Source: a virus
Direction: 5' to 3' (one strand)
Virus record (IMG/VR): IMGVR_UViG_3300020054_000001
Coordinates: 1 to 44,013 of that record
Length of the DNA stretch: 44,013 nt
The translations under genes and the position numbers were made by a program. The number at the start of each line of letters is the position of its first letter. Positions within the stretch are counted from its first letter, which is position 1. This document shows, one piece after another, positions 25,176 to 31,969 of this stretch. The notes beneath the pieces are model-generated. The model did no database searches, was not told the DNA's origin, and saw nothing but the letters and a program-made list of their open reading frames with translations.

Positions 25176-25403
25176 CTAGTAGTAGGTGACGAGGTCGAAG
25201 GCGATAACGTTCCCGATCTCGTCGCGACCCGCTGCGGATGCGAACGTCACGCCCTTCCGCCCGTCGTCGCTCCACTCGGTGGCGGACCAACGCTCCGAGC
25301 CCTTGACAGGCAAGCGGCGGAAGTCATTGACCGCGAGCCACTCCACGGCCTCGGGGCGGGTGGCGAAGGAGACGGTGGAGATGTTGGCGCGGGTGGTGGT
25401 CAT
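25176..25403 (-). CDS. Orphan protein with type A promoter, first gene before terL
   Basis: 75 aa, starts MTTTRANISTVSFATRPEAVEW. Short strand, helix, then a basic loop (PVKGSERWSATEWSDDGRKG) and a final beta segment ending VIAFDLVTYY. First gene of the transcript that reaches terL. No known family; size and fold type resemble several neighbours, which may be diverged paralogues. Confidence 0.75.
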   Translation of the reverse strand: MTTTRANISTVSFATRPEAVEWLAVNDFRRLPVKGSERWSATEWSDDGRKGVTFASAAGRDEIGNVIAFDLVTYY

Positions 25404-25475
25404 CGTCTCTCTCCTCCGGGGCTCGTCCCCGCTGTTGGATTATTTATAGACCGGGCCGAATGCACTCGCAAGCGG
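25404..25475 (-). promoter_or_regulatory. Type A promoter with leader hairpin (drives terL operon)
   Basis: Minus strand: -35 TTGCGA (25471-25466), 17-bp spacer, -10 TATAAA (25448-25443). Leader stem CGGGG-ACGAG-CCCCG directly before GGAGGAGAGAG. No CTCGCC motif upstream; a terminator lies there instead. Confidence 0.9.
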
Positions 25476-25502
25476 AAAAGCGAGAAAAGGAGCAGAAAAA
25501 GC

Positions 25503-25524
25503 AAAAACCCCGCTCGGGGCGGGG
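25503..25524 (-). terminator. Strong intrinsic terminator
   Basis: Minus strand: CCCCGC ... GCGGGG stem followed by TTTTT, after the gene ending at 25547. Confidence 0.9.
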
Positions 25525-25546
25525 CTTGCTTGTGGTGGGCGGGCCG

Positions 25547-25768
25547 CTAGCCCTGGCACTCCCGGGGCTTAACCTCCCCCCAGGTGTCCCAGAAGGCGAG
25601 CCCGAGGTCCAGGCCGTTGGGGGTGGCGGCAATGGGGGCGTAACGGTGGCAGAGGGACCGACCGGTCCCGCGGGAGTCGATGCGGACGAGGATGGCGTTC
25701 ATCTCGTCCCACACGAACAGGCGGCTATCAGTGGCGAACTTGTTGGGAAGGTCGGCGGCGTTGGTCAT
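25547..25768 (-). CDS. Small orphan protein
   Basis: 73 aa, starts MTNAADLPNKFATDSRLFVW. Beta-rich with a compact acidic end (LAFWDTWGEVKPRECQG). Second gene of a two-gene transcript that ends at a strong terminator; preceded by a type II hairpin and a GGAGGAGAGACC ribosome site. Function unknown. Confidence 0.75.
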   Translation of the reverse strand: MTNAADLPNKFATDSRLFVWDEMNAILVRIDSRGTGRSLCHRYAPIAATPNGLDLGLAFWDTWGEVKPRECQG

Positions 25769-25783
25769 GGTCTCTCCTCCGTC

Positions 25784-25804
25784 CCCGGTACTAGGCCCCG
25801 GGGT
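25784..25804 (-). repeat. Type II intercistronic hairpin
   Basis: RNA sense: CCCCGG-GGCCTAGTA-CCGGGG, six-pair stem; loop shared with the other copies but stem changed with compensation. Confidence 0.88.
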
Positions 25805-25819
25805 GGGCTCGTGGTGGCT

Positions 25820-26131
25820 CTAGGCAATCCCGAGGTCCGTAACCGTGGCTCCGTCGAGAAGCCAGACACGGCGTCCGGTGATGTCGGTCCCGGTCATTCC
25901 GAGGTAGGCCGCGACGTGACCCGCGCCGCCCTTGCGGATCCCGCGGAGGGTGAAGTCCTTAGCGGCCACATACTCGCCGGTCGCCTTGTTGTGGAACCCG
26001 CGCTGGCGGCGGAAGGTCGCGGAGTCCGCGAGAAGATCCCCCAGGGTGGTGGAGTCGTTGAGCACGTTCACGAAGATGGTGCGGAACTCGTTGGCGCTGA
26101 TCGCGATGTCGTTGGCGGCGGGGTTGGTCAT
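25820..26131 (-). CDS. Orphan protein with type A promoter
   Basis: 103 aa, starts MTNPAANDIAISANEFRTIF. A helical N-terminal half (FVNVLNDSTTLGDLLADSATF in parts), then basic and Gly-rich strands. Its N-terminus resembles that of the downstream gene (MTN-A), suggesting common descent of some of these small genes, which is a weak observation. Function unknown. Confidence 0.75.
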   Translation of the reverse strand: MTNPAANDIAISANEFRTIFVNVLNDSTTLGDLLADSATFRRQRGFHNKATGEYVAAKDFTLRGIRKGGAGHVAAYLGMTGTDITGRRVWLLDGATVTDLGIA

Positions 26132-26248
26132 GTTCTCTCTCCTCCGTGGCGGTGTGTCCCGCCGATGAGTTAGTTATAGAACTACCCCACATTCGGGCGC
26201 AAGCGGAAAACGAAAGAAAAGCGAAAAAGGCGAGGCGTCGAGCGTTTA
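26132..26248 (-). promoter_or_regulatory. Type A promoter, leader hairpin and upstream motif
   Basis: Minus strand: -35 TTGCGC (26202-26197), 18-bp spacer, -10 TATAAC (26178-26173). Leader stem GGCGG-GACACA-CCGCC. Upstream motif ACGCTCGACGCCTCGCC begins at the stop of the RHH gene, with CTCGCC 22 nt from CCGCTTGCGC. Confidence 0.9.
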
Positions 26249-26515
26249 GGGGTGCTCGCCGTCCATCGCCGCCAGGAGGACGTGGATCACGTCGTCCAGG
26301 GTCCGCCGTGCTCGCCTCCCCATCGAATAGCTCTGAGCGTCCTCGATGAGCGAGATCGCCTCCCTGAGCCTCTCGGCGGGGATCGTTAGGCCCTCGGCCA
26401 CGTCATGGGCCGCGGAGGCCACATAGGCCGATACAGAGCACCCCAGACGGTCCGCCGCCCCTGAGACGACCTCCCGCCACTCCTCGGAGACTCGCATGTG
26501 GAATCGCTCAACCAT
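26246..26515 (-). CDS. Ribbon-helix-helix DNA-binding regulator
   Basis: 89 aa. The N-terminus ERFHMRVSEEWREVVSGAADRLG followed by VSAYVASAAHDVA (read in parts) is the strand-helix-helix pattern of CopG/Arc-type regulators. The remaining residues form two helices that may oligomerise. It has its own TGTACA-type promoter and a near-perfect AGGAGGTG ribosome site, and its stop codon merges with the upstream motif of the next type A promoter. Likely a repressor; candidates for its target are the TGTACA sites. Confidence 0.75.
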   Translation of the reverse strand: MVERFHMRVSEEWREVVSGAADRLGCSVSAYVASAAHDVAEGLTIPAERLREAISLIEDAQSYSMGRRARRTLDDVIHVLLAAMDGEHP

Positions 26516-26564
26516 CGCACCTCCTGGCGTGTGTACAGTAGAGGGTGCTGTTTTGTACGCACAA
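26516..26564 (-). promoter_or_regulatory. Type B (TGTACA) promoter
   Basis: Minus strand: -35 TTGTGC (26564-26559), 18-bp spacer, -10 TACTGT (26540-26535) overlapping a TGTACA palindrome (26532-26537). A second partial box, TGTACG, lies in the spacer. Short leader with AGGAGGTG. Confidence 0.75.
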
Positions 26565-26675
26565 CGCCAAGAAAACGGACCCCCCTGATCCTAGTGTTTC
26601 CGCGGACTTGCGCCCGAGGTCGTATAGAGGATCCTCGCGGCTCCCTTTTTGCCCCCTTCGCTCCCGCTCGGGGCC

Positions 26676-27923
26676 TCAGAAAAGGCCGACCTGTACCGGT
26701 GGCCTCCAGGCTGGATCCTCCGAGCACGTGACCCACTCGCGCTGTTGCTTGCTGAACGTCCTCCTCTGCCCCACCCGCTGACTCGTGATCTCCACGGCTT
26801 GCCAGCCCTCGGCCACGAGCGCCCCGATGGGCTCGGCCTCGCTGATGTAGACGCGCGCCCCCGCCTCGGACCACCTCCGCGCCATCTCCACCACGTCCTC
26901 GCGCGGGAGGTCGTTCCCATAGCCGGTCGTGCCGACGTAGGGAGGGTCGATGAATACGACCGTCCCGGGCGGGAGGTCGGCGGGCTCGATGGCTCGCGCG
27001 TCGGGGGCTTGGGTGGCGGGAACTTCTGGGGCGGCGTCAAACCTCCTCGCAAGTCCAGCCCTCTCAATGCTTGCAACCCATCCCTCTGCATGGCACGAGG
27101 AGGGGCGGTCAGGCCCCATGTATCGCCCAGAGTTCGTCCACGCTTCCCCCAGGGACCACCGCGCCACCTCCCGCGGGTCTACCGCTCGCGCGTCGGGCGT
27201 GACGGTGGCGGGGAGGGTCGGCGGCGACTCCATGCGGTTTGGCATTGACGACGCACAAAGCAACGGCCCGCCGAAGTCGCCTAGGTTCCCACCGGGGCCG
27301 CGATAGCCCGGCGCGTTGACGTCGCCTTGCGCGCACCAAGCAGCGACAAGGTTAAAGCGCGCCACCTCCCTCGGGTCTACCGCTCGCGCGTCGGGGGTGA
27401 CGGTGGCGGGGAGGGTGGGGGCGGCTGCGTAATCAGTCGCAATGTTCCGCGCCGGCTTCCTGCCGCCCTCAATGATGGCCTCCTCGCCTTGCGGCACATG
27501 CACCGAACACCACCCGCTATCCGGCTCACACCTCCGGTATGACCACTGCGCCAGTGCTGAATGCCGCGCCACCTCCCGCGCCTCCCCTACCCGTATCGGA
27601 CCCTCGGCCCGCAGCCGCTCCCACAGCGCGCGCGGCTCCTCGTCCTTCCACGACCGGATGATGCGCGCCGCCTCCTGCATCAACTCGCGGTCGGTGTAGG
27701 CGTGGAGCAGGGCGCGGCATCCCGGGTCGGGCTCTGCCCACAAGTACCGCTCGGCACCCTGCCCCGGTCGCAGGCCCATGACGCGGAGCAGCGCGAGCCC
27801 ATAGCCGTGCTTATTGCCCATCCGCGAGACAGGCGGGCGCGCGTACTTGCCGCCCTGGAGCATGAGCGAGACGGACGCGAGCCCCGCGCATAGCTCGACG
27901 AAGAGAGGACACCTCTCGCTCAC
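26676..27923 (-). CDS. D12-like DNA adenine methyltransferase
   Basis: 415 aa from a GTG that overlaps the previous stop as GTGA. N-terminal FVELCAGLAS (8-17) and RMGNKHGYG (34-42) correspond to the AdoMet-binding region of Dam-type enzymes; DPPY at 326-329 is the catalytic motif IV; the chain ends in QVGLF, a sliding-clamp-binding pattern. Between them lie three diverged copies of a unit with the core PATVTPDARAVDPREVAR, two of them almost identical in DNA (27161-27218 and 27359-27416). It probably protects phage DNA from host restriction. The very long upstream frame is not used. Confidence 0.8.
   Translation of the reverse strand: MSERCPLFVELCAGLASVSLMLQGGKYARPPVSRMGNKHGYGLALLRVMGLRPGQGAERYLWAEPDPGCRALLHAYTDRELMQEAARIIRSWKDEEPRALWERLRAEGPIRVGEAREVARHSALAQWSYRRCEPDSGWCSVHVPQGEEAIIEGGRKPARNIATDYAAAPTLPATVTPDARAVDPREVARFNLVAAWCAQGDVNAPGYRGPGGNLGDFGGPLLCASSMPNRMESPPTLPATVTPDARAVDPREVARWSLGEAWTNSGRYMGPDRPSSCHAEGWVASIERAGLARRFDAAPEVPATQAPDARAIEPADLPPGTVVFIDPPYVGTTGYGNDLPREDVVEMARRWSEAGARVYISEAEPIGALVAEGWQAVEITSQRVGQRRTFSKQQREWVTCSEDPAWRPPVQVGLF
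27161..27418 (-). repeat. Internal 58-bp duplication in the methyltransferase gene
   Basis: 58 bases at 27161 and at 27359 match except for two positions, offset by 198 bp (66 codons, in frame). They encode repeated units in the presumed target-recognition region. Confidence 0.88.
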
Positions 27924-28444
27924 AACCCCGCCTCGAACACGTCCAGGGCGTGGCGCTCCATCTCCGTGAGCGTCCCCGCCTCCCGCCTCTCGCATAGCTC
28001 CTCCCACCGCTCCCGCCAGTGCGCGAACCACGCCAGATCCTCCGGCGTCAGGTTGATCCCCGCCGTCTCTCCTACGGTGTGCTCCACCTTCTCCGGGGCG
28101 TAGACGCCCGAGACGCGCGCCTGGAGGTCGATCCCCTTGTAGACCCGATCCAGGGCCTTCAGAGCCGTCTCCGCGTCTTCTCCCTCCCTGACAAGCCCCC
28201 ACGCCACATCCAGGGCCGCGCCGATCCTGGCGTGGACTGTGGCCGCGTCCGGGTGGACAGGAGCGCCGCTCTTGGCCCATTGCTCCCGCACCACCTTGAG
28301 GTCATGCCATAGGGTCCGCTCGGAGACCCTGAGAGCCCGCGCCACCTCGGCGGAGTTGTGCTTCCCGAGCCCTCCCGGTGAGAGGTACTGAGCGAGGACC
28401 TTATGCCTCCGCGTGACTGTCTCTTCCGCTGGCTTCCCTGCCAT
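27920..28444 (-). CDS. terS: Probable small terminase subunit
   Basis: 174 aa. An N-terminal helix-turn-helix (NSAEVARALRVSERTLWHDL, about 30-49), then a helical region with the pattern ALKALDRVYKGIDLQARVSG VYAPEKVEHT that closely recalls the oligomerisation and portal/TerL-linking part of small terminases (LELRAKLLGL..PEK). It would recognise phage DNA and start packaging. It lies 3.4 kb upstream of terL, separated by a methyltransferase and orphan genes. A phage transcription regulator is the alternative. Ribosome site GAGGAG. Confidence 0.65.
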   Translation of the reverse strand: MAGKPAEETVTRRHKVLAQYLSPGGLGKHNSAEVARALRVSERTLWHDLKVVREQWAKSGAPVHPDAATVHARIGAALDVAWGLVREGEDAETALKALDRVYKGIDLQARVSGVYAPEKVEHTVGETAGINLTPEDLAWFAHWRERWEELCERREAGTLTEMERHALDVFEAGL

Positions 28445-28474
28445 GTGCCCACACTCCTCACCGCTCGCGTGTGA

Positions 28475-29164
28475 TCAGGTGCCCCCGAATAGCGCGATCT
28501 GGTTTCTCATCCGCGCCTGCTCCGCGCTCTCGCCTGAGAGCCTCCTGAGCGCCCTCTGGTGCCTCTCCGCGTCGATCTCCGCCCCCACATACTCCCGGCC
28601 TAGTCGGAGGCAGCACCGGGCCAGGGAGGCGCTCTCCCCGGCGAACGGATCGAGGATCAGCCCGCCCTCCGGGGCGACGGTCCGCACGAGCAGATCGAGG
28701 GCCTCCTGGGGCTTCTCCGAGTGTCCGAGCCTGGGGGCGTGGATCGCGTTGCTCTGGCGTCCGTCCGCTGGCCTGGGGGAGCCCTTGACGTACAGGAGCC
28801 AGATCTCCGAGTCCCCGGCATGGTGGTACCCCATCCCGAAGCCCCCGTCCTTCGTCCACGCTCCGCCCGTGACGTATCGCCAGGGGATCAGGTGGTGGAC
28901 GGCGAACCACTCGGACAGCTTCGGCCACGTACACCAGATCGCGAGGTAGGCGGAGGGTCCGCACAAGGGCCAGCACGAGGCGAGGACCGAGGCGATCCAG
29001 GCGTCGGACCCGGTCTGGTACAGGTGGGCGGCGGACGATGTCCCGCTCCCTCCGGTGGTGGTGTTGCCGTACTCCCAGGGCGGATCTGCGATCACGCCCG
29101 AGACGCTCCCCGGAGCTAGCGATGCGATCAGGTCTTCCGCGCCCGTGTGCCGGATCTGGATCAT
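28475..29164 (-). CDS. DNA N4/N6 methyltransferase (DPPW, beta-type order)
   Basis: 229 aa from the ATG at 29164, which overlaps the previous stop as ATGA. Motif IV ADPPWEYG (26-33) comes first, and the AdoMet motif LDPFAGE (171-177) near the end, the order of beta-class enzymes of the N6_N4_Mtase family. The C-terminus NQIALFGGT holds a clamp-binding-like QxxLF. Probably modifies phage DNA. The longer frame to 29404 runs through the upstream methyltransferase and is not used. Confidence 0.85.
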   Translation of the reverse strand: MIQIRHTGAEDLIASLAPGSVSGVIADPPWEYGNTTTGGSGTSSAAHLYQTGSDAWIASVLASCWPLCGPSAYLAIWCTWPKLSEWFAVHHLIPWRYVTGGAWTKDGGFGMGYHHAGDSEIWLLYVKGSPRPADGRQSNAIHAPRLGHSEKPQEALDLLVRTVAPEGGLILDPFAGESASLARCCLRLGREYVGAEIDAERHQRALRRLSGESAEQARMRNQIALFGGT

Positions 29165-30285
29165 CCGAACAGGCTCCCTTGGCCCGGGAGGATCCCAGGC
29201 TCGGCCACCGCGCCGTGATCTCCCAAGATCGCCAGAGCCCAGCGGTGCCACTCCTCCACCCGCTCGATCGAATCGCAAGACCGGCCCAACTTCTGACACG
29301 CCCGCAAGACCGGAGCCCCGCCGCCGAATGGCTCTAGAACGCGATCCCCCGGGCGGCTGCTCGCCTTCACGATCCGCTCGATGTGCTCGGGTCGCTTCGC
29401 GCATGAGTGCCGCCGCTTGGCGCTAACAGGTGGCGCGCTCCACACGTCGGTCACGCCTTGCGGAAGGGTGAAGGGGTAGCGGAGAGCCTCGTACTCCTCC
29501 CGGAGAGCCTCGTACTCCTCCCGGAGAGCCTCGTACGACTCCCGGAGAGCCTCGTACGACTCCCGGAGCCCGCCGCGTCGTGCCCACACGTCCTCGGTCA
29601 CGAGGTAGGGGCGCTCGGTCGGTGGTCCGTGCTCGCGGGCGTAGGCGGCAAGGGCTGAGAACCCCTCCCACGTCGGGAACGCCCACTGGGAGCGTGTGAA
29701 GTAGTGCGAGGCCGACGAACGATAGGCGCGATCCGTCGCGTCTCCGATGGTCAACCCCGCGCGCTCCATCCACTCCGCGCGGAGGAACGTCCTCACCGTG
29801 TTCCGCTCGTCCGCCCCCGCCGCTTCGATTAGTGACTTGTGCGCGAGTCCGTCATGCCCTGGCGCGACCCCTTGCGCCGCGAGCGCGCTGATATCCACGG
29901 CTTCGCGGACGAAGAAGTAGCAGTCTTCCGACGATACCGGCCAACCTCGGATTGCCTCAGAGTCAAGCCGACCGGCAAGCGCCGCCATGCCCTTGTGCCA
30001 CCGAACCGACGAGTAGAACCGCCACCCGTACTCCTCAACCACCGGCAGCATCCGCGCGCACCCCTCGGGGGTACACCAGAAGTAGAGCGACGACGACGGG
30101 GCCGCTAGACGGTCCCACGCTTCGAGGTGTGGCCGGTACCACTCCGCCAGACCCTTCGGGGACTTCGGATCCCCTGGGAACCCGCCGATCCCATAAGCGC
30201 CGTCCGAGACGATCAGCGTGTAGGCGTCGGAGGGGAGCGTCGGGTAGATCGCGAGCCCATCGCCGTGGTGTGCCTGGAGCATCAC
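29161..30285 (-). CDS. DNA methyltransferase with heptad repeat tract
   Basis: 374 aa. SDGAYG (27-32) stands where DPPY is usual, followed by GGFPGDP; EPFGGG (318-323) is the AdoMet motif, again in beta-class order. Residues 240-269 contain four exact or near-exact LRE[SE]YEA heptads, forming a rigid helix between the two halves; this is encoded by a 21-bp tandem repeat. The chain ends GQGSLFG, a clamp-binding-like motif. The SDGAYG variant is known to me from phage methyltransferases and need not mean loss of activity. Start overlaps the previous stop. Confidence 0.82.
   Translation of the reverse strand: MMLQAHHGDGLAIYPTLPSDAYTLIVSDGAYGIGGFPGDPKSPKGLAEWYRPHLEAWDRLAAPSSSLYFWCTPEGCARMLPVVEEYGWRFYSSVRWHKGMAALAGRLDSEAIRGWPVSSEDCYFFVREAVDISALAAQGVAPGHDGLAHKSLIEAAGADERNTVRTFLRAEWMERAGLTIGDATDRAYRSSASHYFTRSQWAFPTWEGFSALAAYAREHGPPTERPYLVTEDVWARRGGLRESYEALRESYEALREEYEALREEYEALRYPFTLPQGVTDVWSAPPVSAKRRHSCAKRPEHIERIVKASSRPGDRVLEPFGGGAPVLRACQKLGRSCDSIERVEEWHRWALAILGDHGAVAEPGILPGQGSLFG
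29485..29568 (-). repeat. 21-bp tandem repeat (4 copies) inside a methyltransferase gene
   Basis: Four 21-bp units encode LRESYEA, LRESYEA, LREEYEA, LREEYEA. Copy number could change by slippage in whole heptads without breaking the frame. Confidence 0.92.
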
Positions 30286-30581
30286 CCGAACAAGCCCACT
30301 TGACGCGGATCAGGCACCGCGCCTACCTCCACCTCGGCGGTGTAGATCGCCTCCTCGATCCGCCCCCGCCATGACTCGGGATAGACGGCCTTGTCATGCG
30401 TCCCGCTGCCGCTGGTCTTCTGGACCAGACGCATCTCGGGGCGTCGGTCGTGCTCCGCCTCCCACATATCCCGCACCCGGGAGCCCGCCGACCACGCGAC
30501 ACGCTTCCCGGTGTCGCTCCCCGCGTCCATGCTCAGGTCCCGCATGACCGAGCAGACGGTGATCCTCGCTTCGTGCCTCAT
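30282..30581 (-). CDS. Hypothetical protein with clamp-binding-like C-terminus
   Basis: 99 aa, starts MRHEARITVCSVMRDLSMDAG. The middle (SRVRDMWEAEHDRRPEMRLVQKTSG in parts, then HDKAVYPESWRGRIEEAI) resembles the short C-terminal domain of some phage regulators that binds Tyr/Asp-rich partners, but I cannot name it. It ends RQVGLFG, matching the tails of the neighbouring methyltransferases. Starts and stops overlap both neighbours. Probably works with DNA modification. Confidence 0.7.
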   Translation of the reverse strand: MRHEARITVCSVMRDLSMDAGSDTGKRVAWSAGSRVRDMWEAEHDRRPEMRLVQKTSGSGTHDKAVYPESWRGRIEEAIYTAEVEVGAVPDPRQVGLFG

Positions 30582-30841
30582 GCTCTCTCCTCCATCTCCT
30601 CAAGTCGTCGCCGCGTCTCGCGGGATAGCTCCCACCGGGCGCGGTTTCTCAGGGCTGGCCCGTACTGGAGGACACCCCGCCAGACGAGCCGTCTCAGGGC
30701 TTGCCACACTCGCTCCGCTTCGATCTCACAGTGGCCCGCTACCTCCATCGCCAAGAGAGGACCTCCGCCGAGTTCGATCACCGCCTCCAGGACGATGTGA
30801 TCCTCGTCCCGCCACAGGTTGATCCAGTCCCGGGGGATCAT
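30578..30841 (-). CDS. Winged-helix-like small protein
   Basis: 87 aa from the ATG at 30841 (ATGA overlap). Predicted helix-helix-helix-wing: DHIVLEAVIELGGGPLLAME, then AERVWQALRRLVWRGVLQYG, then RARWELSRETRRRLEEME. This is the ordering of winged HTH proteins; it may regulate the modification operon. The long upstream extension of the frame is rejected. Confidence 0.7.
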   Translation of the reverse strand: MIPRDWINLWRDEDHIVLEAVIELGGGPLLAMEVAGHCEIEAERVWQALRRLVWRGVLQYGPALRNRARWELSRETRRRLEEMEERA

Positions 30842-31113
30842 CCGTCCCCTCCGATCCCCATGACCTCCAGCCCAAGGGCCAGGGCCGTGGCGTCCGACCG
30901 TTGGCCGTCCTGGGGCCTCTCTAGGGGCTCCCCAGGCTCTCCACACCGCGAGCAGTTGATCCCGCCCACGTAGAAGTGGCCGCACCCGATACAGCACCGG
31001 TCCCGCCACTCTCGGAGGGCCTCCGCCTCGTGCGGATCGAGCGCAAGCGTGATCGAGCATCCGCGGGATCTCCCCAGGGCCTCGGATAGCTTCTCCCGGT
31101 CGTCGTCATCCAT
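30838..31113 (-). CDS. Small zinc-ribbon protein, first gene of modification operon
   Basis: 91 aa from the ATG at 31113 (MDDDDREKLSEALGRSRGC). A CxxC pair (CIGCGHFYVGG) followed by NCSRCG gives a four-cysteine zinc ribbon at about residues 42-58. First gene of the transcript from a divergent type B promoter, with GGAGG upstream. A frame extension to 31161 would overlap the promoter. Function unknown; zinc ribbons of this size often bind DNA or protein. Confidence 0.7.
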   Translation of the reverse strand: MDDDDREKLSEALGRSRGCSITLALDPHEAEALREWRDRCCIGCGHFYVGGINCSRCGEPGEPLERPQDGQRSDATALALGLEVMGIGGDG

Positions 31114-31137
31114 CAGGGTCTCGGTCCTCCACGGGTC

Positions 31138-31197
31138 GGGGTGTACAGTACAGGGACACACATTGACCGGTCAAGGGTTGGGCTGTACATTTGTCGC
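31138..31197. promoter_or_regulatory. Divergent type B promoters sharing a TTGACCGGTCAA palindrome
   Basis: Plus: TTGACC (31163-31168), 17 bp, TACATT (31186-31191). Minus: TTGACC (31174-31169), 18 bp, TACTGT (31150-31145). The two -35 boxes abut to form a perfect 12-bp palindrome. TGTACA boxes at 31142-31147 and 31184-31189 overlap the two -10 boxes, 42 bp apart. Confidence 0.8.
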
Positions 31198-31497
31198 ATG
31201 AAGCGAGACATCAGACTCACGCTATACGGGGCGGATCAGGAGCGGGGCCAGACCGACGACGAGAACGCCATGATCGCGGACGCGCTGGCGTTCCTCCGTG
31301 AGAGGGGCCTCCGTGTCCCCGCCATGAGATCCGGCTCCCGGTGCTCCGAGCAGACCCTGATCCGGGAGGTCGCCTTCGGCGTCCTGGCAGATCCGCGCGA
31401 CCTTGAGAGGCTGATCCAGCGGTCCCGAGAGCACGGCGTCCCGCTCCGGGAGACGGTCCGAGAGGCCGTCCGCGAGGGGTGCCGAGGCTCGAAGTGA
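31198..31497 (+). CDS. Small regulator-like protein, probably leaderless
   Basis: 99 aa, starts MKRDIRLTLYGADQERGQTD. The start KRDIRLTLYG is a strand as in ribbon-helix-helix proteins, then charged helices (DENAMIADALAFLRERGL, EQTLIREVAFGVLADPRDLERLI in parts). Divergent from the modification operon and sharing its palindromic control region, the classical layout of an autoregulator. There is no ribosome site, and the -10 box ends 6 bp before the ATG, so transcript start and start codon should coincide. DNA-binding function is inferred. Confidence 0.7.
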   Translation: MKRDIRLTLYGADQERGQTDDENAMIADALAFLRERGLRVPAMRSGSRCSEQTLIREVAFGVLADPRDLERLIQRSREHGVPLRETVREAVREGCRGSK

Positions 31498-31519
31498 GCC
31501 CAGGAACCCCCGGTCCGAT

Positions 31520-31768
31520 CTAGCTCCCCATCTCCCACACCGCGATGACCTCGGCCTCCTCCGTGAGGGCCTTGTACATCGGGCGTACCACGTTCAGCCA
31601 CTCGCAGAAGAAAGCCACCGGGCGGCCACCGCGGCGGATGTGGCTCGCGTCGGTCAGGGCCTCATCCTTCCGCGCTGCGATCAGAGCCTTGGCCGCTTCG
31701 TAAAGCGTCAGATCGTCAGCGTTGTGTCCGTTGGTTCCGCGGATGGAGTATCGGGCTTCGTGGGTCAT
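31520..31768 (-). CDS. Orphan protein with type A-like promoter
   Basis: 82 aa, starts MTHEARYSIRGTNGHNADDL. One helix (YEAAKALIAARKDEAL), a strand pair around GRPVAFFCEWLNVV, and a helical end. The N-terminus (beta, then a helix with D-L-YEAAK) looks like a small DUF-type phage protein. Own promoter and leader hairpin. Function unknown. Confidence 0.72.
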   Translation of the reverse strand: MTHEARYSIRGTNGHNADDLTLYEAAKALIAARKDEALTDASHIRRGGRPVAFFCEWLNVVRPMYKALTEEAEVIAVWEMGS

Positions 31769-31843
31769 GGTCTCTCTCCTCTGGGACGTTGTGTCCCGCC
31801 GTTGGACTATTTGTACTAGACCCGCCCATCACGGCGCAAGTGG
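31769..31843 (-). promoter_or_regulatory. Type A promoter (weak -10) with leader hairpin
   Basis: Minus strand: -35 TTGCGC (31839-31834), 18-bp spacer, -10 TACAAA (31815-31810), the most divergent -10 of the family. Leader stem GGGAC-ACAAC-GTCCC then AGAGGAGAGAG. Confidence 0.8.
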
Positions 31844-31969
31844 AAAAGAGAGAAAAAGAGAAGAAAATATCCGGGACGCCTGAGAGCCGCTCTCGTGCGC
31901 TTTCCACCTCCAGGCATACCCCGGCAAGGGTCGAGCCCTGAAACGCGCTCTGGCGGCGTCCTGGGCGCT

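Noticed and set aside
26600-26640. Extra type A promoter (TTTCCGCGGACTTGCGC) on the plus strand
   Set aside because: The nearest TATA-like box is only 9 bp from TTGCGC and no plus-strand gene follows.
26650-26676. Hairpin after the D12-like methyltransferase as a terminator
   Set aside because: GCCCC ... GGGGC pairing exists, but the following bases on the minus strand are A-rich, not T-rich.
27924-28280. Upstream extension of the D12-like methyltransferase frame
   Set aside because: The extension is low-complexity Gly/Arg and antiphase to the terS-like gene; the GTGA overlap gives a natural start.
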